A stretch of 64,000 nucleotides of DNA from Stichopus chloronotus. Its lineage: Eukaryota; Echinodermata; Holothuroidea; Aspidochirotida; Stichopodidae. The stretch covers positions 14,466,825-14,530,824 of the forward strand of contig CM037841.1 in NCBI GenBank assembly GCA_021234535.1. The letters run 5' to 3'. Of this stretch, positions 26,661 to 35,400 are shown one piece after another; positions within the stretch are counted from its first letter, which is position 1; every line of letters starts with the position of its first letter. The translations under genes were made by a program, and so were the position numbers. The notes beneath the pieces were generated by a model. That model was not told where the DNA came from, ran no database searches, and saw only the letters and a program-made list of their open reading frames with translations.

Positions 26661-27155
26661 GAAGAAGAAGAAAGGGATGGCAGCGGAAAGTATTTGGAAC
26701 ACGGGCTGATGGTAACGAAAATATATCAGGTAACCCACTTTACACCGAAGGCTGTTTTCCAACAGTTTGGAGAAAGATTCAGTAACGCCAGAAGGGATGG
26801 AGATAAAGACCCCTCAAATCGCATCATTGCAGACACCATGAAACTTATCGGTAATTCTGCCTACGGTAAGACTGCGACAAATAAAGAGCGCCAGTTAGAT
26901 GTTAAGGTATGTACCGATGAAAATGTTTCTGCAGAAATCAACGACCCCTTTTTTAAACACTTATGACCGTTAGGAAATGGGATGTATGAAGCTGAACTAC
27001 ACAAACGGGTGGTATGCTTGGACCTCTCAGTACAGATTGGATTTTTGTTTATCAATATGCCTTGCAAGTTACGAATGCTACAATTTTATTACGAGTTTAT
27101 GCTCAAGTTTGTCTATCCTGCAGATTTTGAGTACTGTGAGATGGGCACAGACTGA
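26650..27155 (+). pseudogene. DNA polymerase family B fragment (Polinton type)
   Basis: The frame running through 26,694-26,966 contains a motif-B-like MKLIGNSAYG, the signature of protein-primed family-B polymerases. After an in-frame TGA (26,964-26,966) the same frame continues with QIGF and KLRMLQFYY-like sequence. It ends at a TGA (27,153-27,155) just after a degraded version of the catalytic DTDS motif, in which the first Asp reads as Gly. The exonuclease domain and the first palm motif are missing on the 5' side, where the LINE lies. The fragment cannot encode an active enzyme. This would be the replicase of the parental Polinton. Confidence 0.75.
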
Positions 27156-27448
27156 AATACCTTTAAGGACCTCCTCTCCTTTCAATCACCTACTCTGCCC
27201 ATGTCTCCCGCTCTTGTACAACCTAACCCTGGAGCATAAATCTCTCCCGCTCTCTTCCTGCTTTGTACACATGAGTGTCAACAAACGTCGTGTGACCAAA
27301 ACAAGGGTGGGCAGACTATATAAGGTGCATTGTGAAACGTCCCATACACTCAAGCAAAGAGTGTATGCGTATTTTTGTTCTCATTTGCTACCTTTCCCTC
27401 TCATTGACTCTCATTTTGTTCTCATTTTATCATTTTTGTTAAGCATTC
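27156..27448 (+). other. Unassigned Polinton core spacer
   Basis: Non-arm sequence between the polymerase fragment and the right arm. It holds a short frame starting ATG at 27,271 (MSVNKRRVTKTRVGRLYKVH) with a TATATAAG string inside it, then the degenerate CTCATTTT tracts. I do not recognise a product. Confidence 0.4.
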
Positions 27449-27719
27449 CCTCTCATTTGCTCGCATTTTGTTCTCATTTTATCTTTTTTTTTTTACATTT
27501 TCCCTTCATTTGCTATCATTTTATTCTCATGTTGCTTATTTTTCTCGTTTGCTTTCATTCGGTTCTCATTTTTGCGCATTTATTCATATTTGCAACATTT
27601 CTCTCATTCTCCACTGTACACGTTCTCTTCTCATCCTCCTCTACACATTCCGTCTCTCCTCTTGACGCCCCCTCCCCCCTCTCCTCGTGTTATCATTCAC
27701 CTAACGCGTCACCCATGTG

Positions 27720-27726
27720 TATATAA
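27720..27726 (+). promoter_or_regulatory. TATA box (TATATAA) of the zinc-finger/acidic gene
   Basis: TATATAA 67 bases upstream of the ATG at 27,794. It is conserved in the left arm at 23,714-23,720 on the opposite strand. Confidence 0.5.
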
Positions 27727-27793
27727 CAAGATGTTTTATTCTACGAATCTCATTCTGCTCTTTGTCTGAGAGAGAACCGACCATATTCCTACC

Positions 27794-28408
27794 ATGGCAT
27801 TTCGTTGTAGGATTTGTAAAAAGGCCTTTTCCACTAATTTCAACCGTCGCCGACACGAATCCACGATACATAGCTCGGATAGGCTTCTCACTGACAGCGA
27901 AGAAGGAGGTATGGAGAGTGAGAGTGACGTCTTAGGTCGTGAAAATGATTCGCCCTCAGACAGCGGTGGAGAGGGCGATGACTCACAGGACAGTGAAAGA
28001 AGCAATGACGGTGATGGTGACGATGAGTTGAGTGACAGTGGTGATTCCACTAGAGTCAGTGATAATGATCTTGATGATGATGGTGATGACGATGATGACG
28101 ATTACGTGTATGACCCGGTAGAGACTTGGATGCGTCTAACCAAATTCAATAATGCCATGTCAAAGACGTTACGTAAAGGACTAAAGCGTAAAGAAGAGGG
28201 TGATGACGGTGACGATGAAAGGATGGAGGAGGATGATGATAAGCCTCTGTACGATGCCTTGGAGACTTGGAAGGCTATGATTGAACTCAATGACGCAATG
28301 TTAATCATTTTACGTCACGGATTAAAGGTCAACGAAAAAGACGAACAGGACGAGAATGATGAAGACGAGAGTGACGACCACACCGAGAGCAATAACGGGG
28401 GAAGATGA
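27794..28408 (+). CDS. C2H2 zinc-finger / acidic repeat protein carried in the Polinton arm
   Basis: An uninterrupted 204-residue frame. Residues 5-24 form one canonical C2H2 finger, CRICKKAFSTNFNRRRHEST then IH, spaced C-x2-C-x12-H-x4-H, starting almost at the N-terminus. Residues 35-110 are Ser/Asp/Glu-rich with long Asp runs. Two diverged copies of a module follow, YDPVETWMRLTKFNNAM and YDALETWKAMIELNDAM, each ending RxGLK, then an acidic tail to the stop. The start is chosen because it opens on the finger and lies downstream of a TATA box; AATAAA follows at 28,666. No known function is recognised. One finger plus acidic regions could mean a nucleic-acid-binding regulator or histone-like or DNA-mimic protein of the element; this is inference. 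Confidence 0.75.
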   Translation: MAFRCRICKKAFSTNFNRRRHESTIHSSDRLLTDSEEGGMESESDVLGRENDSPSDSGGEGDDSQDSERSNDGDGDDELSDSGDSTRVSDNDLDDDGDDDDDDYVYDPVETWMRLTKFNNAMSKTLRKGLKRKEEGDDGDDERMEEDDDKPLYDALETWKAMIELNDAMLIILRHGLKVNEKDEQDENDEDESDDHTESNNGGR

Positions 28409-28665
28409 ACACAATTGAGATGCTAGAGAGTGATACGCGAGCTAAAAAAATAAAAAAAGGTCGTGAATCTATAACGGAGACATTGGATAATGACCATATA
28501 AAACTGAACAATGAAAAAAATTTATTATAGTTTAGGAAACGACTGCTCTTTCTGAAATTATCTGAGACTATTTCCTTAAGCCGGGTTTAAAGGGTCGCAC
28601 GCATATCTGTATCTCTCATATTCCCATACAGCCGTTTTCATTTTTGCTGAATATGAGGTCGTTTG

Positions 28666-28671
28666 AATAAA
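28666..28671 (+). terminator. Polyadenylation signal AATAAA of the zinc-finger/acidic gene
   Basis: AATAAA 258 bases after the stop codon. The left arm carries the same string reversed near 22,808-22,813. Confidence 0.45.
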
Positions 28672-28871
28672 TTTTAGTAAACTCACGCTCTTGTGTTTTG
28701 TTGTTTATTGTTGTCATTTAGCCAATCCAGCTATCCGCTAATCAGTGTAACACCCTCTTTTCCATGATCCCTTTTCCATTATCCCTCTTGCAATAGTATA
28801 CAAGAAATGGCGTGTTACGTAAATGATTACGTAAGAACAGGGGGGTTAAAAAACGGGAAGAGGAGGGACGA

Positions 28872-28911
28872 AATGTGTAGAGGAGGATACCTGTATCCTC
28901 CTCTACACATT
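28872..28911. repeat. 19-bp perfect inverted repeat with 2-base spacer at LINE junction
   Basis: Arms 28,872-28,890 and 28,893-28,911 contain GTGTAGAGGAGGATAC and its reverse complement. The left arm of the Polinton has only one orientation of this sequence, so the palindrome arose with the LINE insertion. The GTGTAGAGGAGGAT string returns at 29,663-29,676 on the other side of the insert. Confidence 0.8.
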
Positions 28912-29662
28912 GAATTTGAGATTAAGTGATATGTACGAGCAGAACTGGTTGTCTGAAGTTTATGAAAATTCCCAGTGTAAAAACTATCGTATATTTAAAT
29001 CTAGGCTCGTCTTGGAGAAGTATCTTTTGTCCTTGGGTAATCGTGATCGTTTCAGTCTTTGTAGATTCCGTTGTGTGAATACTAAAATCCCTGCGGTTGC
29101 CGGACGTTTCCTTAACATCGACTTAAATGACAGACTATGTGAGCTTTGTACAAGCGAATCGATTGGGGATGAATTCCATTACATTTTTCAGTGCACGGCA
29201 TTTGATTCGGATAGGAAGCATTTTTTGAAACGTTACTATTGGGTGGATCCAAACACTTTGAAAATGGCGCAACTTTTCTCATCAAGAAATAAGAGGGTAC
29301 AAAGGAATCTAGCCACTTTCTGTGGTATTATATCTAATCGCTTTAAATAAGTACTTTTCATTGTATTTGGTGAGCTTGTGTATGACTCATTATAAGGTCT
29401 GTACCTTGGTGTTTGGGCATAAGTGGCTTTGTGGTTCACATATATCCATCCATGTTTTTCTTCTCGTTGTTTGGTTACATTGTTTCCAGTAGGGGTCTGG
29501 TGACTAAGTTTATATTTGTGTGTATTTGAATGTATAATTTGTTTGTATTACTTGTTTCTTTTGATATTCCTTTTTATGTATAATATTCTGTTTCTTATTT
29601 TTCTGTATTTTTTTACTCTAACACCTCCTAGGAGGTATAAAGAGTAAATAAACTGAACTGAA
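28893..29662 (+). mobile_element. LINE 3' fragment inserted in the right Polinton arm
   Basis: It is absent from the left arm, which passes uninterrupted through the corresponding site. It includes a 146-codon frame (28,910-29,350) resembling the C-terminal tail of non-LTR retrotransposon polymerases, then a 3' UTR ending AATAAACTGAACTGAA, a short-repeat tail typical of LINEs. It is a 5'-truncated copy from a family different from the minus-strand LINE, as far as the visible motifs tell. Confidence 0.75.
28910..29350 (+). pseudogene. LINE polymerase C-terminal domain fragment
   Basis: A frame of 146 residues with a CELC-x9-H-x4-C motif (GDEFHYIFQC) and an RKHFLKRYY stretch, as seen at the C-terminus of many LINE ORF2 proteins. 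There is no reverse transcriptase core. It starts within the truncated insert, so the nominal start is not biological. Confidence 0.65.
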
Positions 29663-30011
29663 GTGTAGAGGAGGATGAGGGAGAGAGAGAGGGGGGGGGG
29701 GGAGGTGAGTGCTAAATGAGTGCTATGTAGCAAATATGCGAGAAAGCTGAAAAATTAGAACCGAATGTATGCAAACGTGAAAAATGAGCAATCTGAGAAC
29801 AAAATGAGAAAAATGAGAAAAAAAAATGGGAACACGTTGGTGAGAGCTCAAAATACGTCCCCGAACCTCGATGCTAACCTATGCAGTCGCAAAACGCCCT
29901 CCCAACACCCACAATGCTGTCCCTGTCACTGCTGCTGGCCCTTTGAGGTCCCTACAATGCTTTCCCTATGCATGCCCGACATAGGTGTCAAATTACCCCA
30001 TTATTACTACT

Positions 30012-30017
30012 CTCGTA
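30012..30017. repeat. Target-site duplication, right (CTCGTA)
   Basis: Identical to 22,238-22,243 and directly abutting the ACTACT terminus. Confidence 0.9.
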
Positions 30018-32465
30018 CAAGCATAAAATCGAATGTGCATATTATAAATTCATAGGTGTATAGATTCGATTTAATAGCTGTAAAATATTCCCAGCAAATT
30101 AATTGGTCAATTTAATACGCGTATATATTAAGATCCGTATATATTCGAATTATTATGTGTATAACTTCTATCTAGAATATATATTCATGTATTGTAATTA
30201 ATACCCATATATGTACGAATTAATACGCGTATTTGGAATTCATAAGTGTATGTGCTCCAATTAATAAGTGTGTATATTCCATTTAACATACCCATATGTA
30301 TTAGCCTTCGGATTGGCCTTTCATATGTACGAGTTTATGTTCGATTTAATTTAATACCGGTATTCATCCAATTATTCGGCTTACACGCGTATATAATACC
30401 AGTTCCGTGGGGCAATGCCGTATCCGTAAAATTATGCATAGCGTTAGGTGGAAGGAAACTGATGTTCCTGCCCGAATACTGGCACACTCTAAATCGTAAA
30501 ATTAATATGGTCTCCAAAGCCTTGTAGAACTTTTCGTCATGAATGATCTACCCCTCTATGGCCGGAAGGCTGATGTTTGAACTTTCATGGCACTTTTAAT
30601 TTTCTGTACCCTATGAGAGCACAGAAACCAGGGGTGGCACCAGAGGTGGGCTTTAAAGGTTCGAGTGCTGGTACTTCTGTCACGTGACGGTCGTTTAACA
30701 AAAGAGCTAAATCACCAGTTGTTGTGGAAAGTTGAGTGTCACAACTTTCCATTCCGTAGCCACGTTGGTAATTTTAGAGAATCTTGTAGTTATCTTGTTG
30801 CTACATCATTTGGCGCTGGATAATATGCTATAGGATCTTACAGCTGATTAAAGACACTGGCTTGTAGTTTTCATGGTCCTTTTTTCGTCTTTCTTGTAGA
30901 TTGGCTTTTTTTCTCTTTTTTTTTTTTTTTTCATTTCCTCAATCCTGAAGGATATCTGAGTTCTTAAGGAACTCATTTAAATCCCATATTGATTACTGGC
31001 GTATGGGATAAATATCTTTAAATGACGAGGGGGGGGGGGGGGAATATCAGGCCCAGATGCCTAAGTAGAGTTGATTTCAAGCAATAGCTTAAGTACTGTA
31101 CAACATTGTTTTTAACCTTGAATTTCCTCATTACAGGGATGTCCCGTTCTCAGAAATATTTTGAGAGTGCACAGTTGTAAACGTTGATCTAAATACTTGT
31201 CCTTGTTGTCAAAGGTAAGCTGTACCTATAGCCACGGAGAGCGAGGATTCCCCCGTCCTGTTTGAGTGACTTTACAAAGCTTAAAAAGAAAAATTAAGAT
31301 TTTCCGCCAAAGCTGGTGTCATGACAGCCCTTAATATAATCCGTATACGCCATCACCATCATCTAACGGGTTTGCTTTTGCGGTTGTTTGTAGGCCTACT
31401 TTTCCTATATTCTATGCCTTTGCAGTACTGTTTTGCCCTGTTAACCCATTTCTTCTCTGTATGATTTGTAATTTTAGAGTTATTGTCATCGAAGGTAAAT
31501 CCCTCTTTGGTTCACCAATTTTGTTGGTATGTAAATGTTTATCAATGTCATATTTCCATCAGAAACATACCCAACTAAGCTCAACTCCCTTTGCAATGAT
31601 AACAAAAGAAACAAATTTTTAAAGTTTCATATTCGGTTTCCAAGGAATTTCATCTTAACATTTTACACATATAAATTTTTCGTGACTGTACTAAACTTCT
31701 GTGTTGGTGGTGCAAAAACCTTAACAGGACGTCATGGTTACTACTCCAAGCCCTGACATATGGATACTATCATCAAATTATTGCTTTGGCTGAGACACCG
31801 CCATATTCTTGTTATTCCAGTGATGTCAGTTACCCTGGTTATTATAATAACCCCAAAGTTATCTAGAAATATTTGACCATTTGGTATTTCACCAGCTAAA
31901 TCTCTGTGAACAGCCAAATGATTGGTAAGCATCGACAAAGTTGGAATCACTCCAGATGTAACTCTTAAGGACACAAGTAACTAGCTACTGATAATGGCCT
32001 CGATACTAACCAGACAAGGTTCAACAGGCTGTGTAACGTCGGTGATCTACCGTGTAGGATCTTTATGCAGTGGTTAGTGTACCTTGTAAATGTATGGGGA
32101 AGTTGCGTCTGTCATATACATATATGGGAATGTTTACAACTTTGTGTTACATATATGGAGCTATATTTAAGGGTAATAATGAAAACTATACAATACGATA
32201 GAAAAAATAGTAGCTCTTTGTCTTCACGCGTCCACGATCAAAGTGACGCAGTGACTTCCTTTTTCATTGGTATTCTACGGCTCATTTCACACTTTAAACT
32301 ATTAAATCTATTGATTAATGTGAATTCAGGCAAGAGAGTCATATTTTGACTGCATTCCTGATTGTGCAGCCACGGTGAAGCCCTCCAAATTCCACTTGCC
32401 TATCATATCTTATCTTCTTTGATTTTGTACTGTTGAGTCCGTCAACCTCTAGAAGATCGATTAAC
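30018..32465. other. Intergenic region between the Polinton and copy 3
   Basis: 30,040-30,370 is an AT-rich degenerate repeat rich in CGAATTAATACGCGTAT-like motifs, related to the left flank of the Polinton. A T-run lies near 30,911-30,932 and a G-run at 31,029-31,042. No gene is supported. The last 80 bases resemble the copy 2 upstream region and probably hold the copy 3 promoter and 5' UTR. Confidence 0.6.
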
Positions 32466-32472
32466 ATGACTG
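32466..32472 (+). CDS. Copy 3 exon 1 (seven coding bases)
   Basis: ATGACTG with a GTAAGT donor, equivalent to 10,651-10,657. Homology with copy 2 continues into intron 1 for about 650 bases, with shared blocks such as CAGAAAATATGGAATAT. Confidence 0.75.
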
Positions 32473-35400
32473 GTAAGTCTATAATCCTATTCGTTGGAAA
32501 TTAAACACTGCAGTTTATATCATTTAAAGATAGTTTATTTCCCTAATTAAGTGCTCCCTTCTAAGCTGAGAACGCTTATGACGACATTTTATTTAATTGA
32601 CGAACAGTACAGAAAATATGGAATATCGATCATGACTTAATCTGAGAAATTTACAATTTAATTGAAGGCCATGACATTTAAGAAAATCGTTTTTTTTATA
32701 AATCTGGATGGTTCCCGACTGATCGACAAACTTCGGGATGGATTCTCAACTAATTAAATCCATTTTATCCATAAATCCAAATTTTCCATTTTTGGCTGCA
32801 TTTTACGTTCATTTTTAAATAGTCCAGGTTTATCTGCAACTAACCAGGACTTCGACAGGCATATTGACTAAAATACTGGATTTATTTATTTGTTGAACCA
32901 TAATTTAAATCAACATAATGCCCAATATCACAATATGGTATTGAAATATGCAGTTGTAATGTTGCCCATTTATCCCATAATTCCAGACAATCGTTTTGAC
33001 GGTAGTTCATGATATTTTACACATAATGTGCCAGTGAGCAAAAATTAGTTGGCACAGAAAGAGTAAATAGACTTTATATGTGAGAGCTGTCTACAGTAAG
33101 GTGAAGAAAAGTATGGTGATCACCCATCAAACCTACATGAATGAATTAATGAATACACTAATTAATTTATAAATTAATAAAATAATTCACTGATTTATAA
33201 TTAACATATTACTTAATTATTTTATTAACTGATTATGTAATGATGGAACTGACGACTAACTTCCTGACAGACTGACTAACTGACGCACTGACTGAAGGAC
33301 AGGCTGACTAAATGAATGAATGAATGAATCAATCAATCAATCAATGAGTTAATTTCTCTTAAGGTAAACTTAATGCAACTGGATTTTAGTTAATCTAGAA
33401 TGAAAATAATGTCTGCAACTTCAACACACAGAAAATACAACTCTTAATAATTGAAACAAACAAAAATGTACATTGTTAAAAAGGGTATTACTTCATTACA
33501 CAATTTTCAAAAACTGCAAAGAAATTATGTTACATATTTGATTATGAAGGATTATGTTACATATTTGATTGTGAATGATCGGCAGGATACAAACTACTGT
33601 GTAGGTCCATATTTGGGAAATGACCTACGGTGGACATTTGGTTTTTCTCGCAATTGCGAAGGTCATGGTTCAGGGATAGAACCACTGGATACACTTTGTG
33701 TGTGTTCCACTTTAGACTATAGACCATTGAATGATCGGAGTTGGAATAACCTCAGGTGTGCAAAAGAGTATCCAGTGCAGGTTCCAGAACTTTCTGAGCT
33801 AAGCTCCCACCCCACCCCTCCTCCACAAGTATGTGAATCTCATATTATATTCAGTCTGGCTGAATATTCATTCAATATTGCATTCACTACAATATGTGTT
33901 AATAATAATAAGCCATTTCAAAAGCATGACTTTATGACTATACTAAAATATGTAACAGACTCTCTCCAGGCTCAATAACACCTGATTTTCAGATTGACAT
34001 GACATCTGATATCCGATGCCATGCAGCACAAGACAGCCTAAACATTCGATTGACACAAGGGAATTACCTTACGTGAAAGATGTTGAATTGACCATGTGTG
34101 GATCATTACAGCATGAGATGGTAAACCTGACGTAAGGCGATGAGTTTGTGCGACAAGTCTCAAATTACTAAGACAAAGGAATAGTATGGTTGAAGAAACT
34201 GTTTTTCGTTAGTGTGAACAATTCGGCATGAGTACCGTCCTGTATTATGATATGATGATAAAGATTAAAGGGATACAAACACAGATAGTCAGGATGGCAA
34301 TGGACTTTACAAGTTTTTTCTCCAAGCTAACTCCGCGAAAAGCAGGTTGTTCTGCAAAAATGAAACTTCACAGATATTACCACCATACATTGAACAATTA
34401 CGTAATCAAATAAGGCAGCGAATTGCTCCAGTTGTCAGTGAGTTCTGAACAGAGGTAGAATAATTGGGTGAGCAGAAAGGACAAACGGCCATCCCTACAT
34501 TGGCAGATAAAAGGGAGCAAAATGAAGGAAGAACGAAAAGGAAAAATAAACAAAAAGATAGGAAGACAAACAATGAGAAAGAAGAAAGAGTAGGTAAAGG
34601 AAAATGCATAGCCTACTTGTTTACTTTCAGGGTCCTCGGCCTCCGATGGATGGTGATGGTGTTGCCCGTAATTAGCCCTCAGAATTCAAGCAAATATTTC
34701 AGTCTGTATAATCAGTAAATGTACCATTTTATCCGGCTTTTATCGGAGGAAATACTTCTAATAATGTAAAGGAGACAAATTTTTATTGACAAAAATACGT
34801 AACTATATATTACCTAATTAAATATATAAAACATAAAATACATTAAGCAGTTAAGCAGGGATCTATTATTTGAACCGGGGAGCTGCTATCTAAATAACAG
34901 CTCCCTTAGTTTAAGAAAGGAGTTGAATAGGGTGCATGACATTCCCAATTTTTGCTAGAGATTTATATCACAGGAAATCACCAACATTTCACAACATTGA
35001 TAAAGGACAAATACAGAAAAACTCAAAATGTGAAAAGACAAACATAATCAAATTGCAAGACAACAACTTGAAAAAAAAAACAAGAAACTGAAGACCTCAA
35101 GATCCGGACAAATCAGTTTTGCATTCTTAAGCAAAATTGTGTCGAAATAGTTGCAAACAATTTAAATCTCAATAATTGTGCAATATCTTTTAAATTTATG
35201 TATAATTTGAAATAAATCAGATCATGGTGGGGATAGCGGGACGCCTCCCCACCATTTTTTTTTTTTTGCAGGGATGGGAACTTGATGTACTGTCTCCCAA
35301 CCAGATTTACTTCCCTAAAGCATTGCATTTCGAATTCTCCTGTTGTGAACTTTGGGGCAATTTTAGCATTGTGTATAAGTATTGAAAGGTCAGTCCAACT

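Larger units (their letters stand above)
22244..30011. mobile_element. Polinton/Maverick-type DNA transposon, internally rearranged
   Basis: Boundaries are read directly. Both ends start AGTAGTAATAA followed by a GGGGTAATTTG block, in inverted orientation, and the element is flanked on both sides by CTCGTA. A 6-bp target duplication, termini starting AGT, long terminal inverted repeats and a family-B DNA polymerase are the hallmarks of Polintons. The element is 7.77 kb against the usual 15-20 kb. No retroviral-type integrase, packaging ATPase, protease or capsid gene is visible, so it is a non-autonomous relic. Order: left arm (22,244-23,990), minus-strand LINE (about 23,991-26,660), polymerase fragment (26,650-27,155), unassigned spacer, right arm (27,449-30,011, itself split by a LINE fragment). 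Confidence 0.85.
27449..30011 (-). repeat. Right long terminal inverted repeat (with LINE insertion)
   Basis: Reverse-complement partner of the left arm. It is about 0.8 kb longer because of the LINE fragment at about 28,893-29,662. It carries the intact zinc-finger/acidic gene. Confidence 0.85.

Noticed and set aside
26977..27726. 249-codon plus-strand gene
   Set aside because: The frame runs through polymerase remnant, spacer and low-complexity CTCATTTT arm tracts; its Phe/Leu/Ser-rich translation reflects composition.
35224..35267. Factor-independent bacterial-type terminator
   Set aside because: The shape fits, but the window is eukaryotic (spliced genes, LINEs, SINEs) and no gene ends there.
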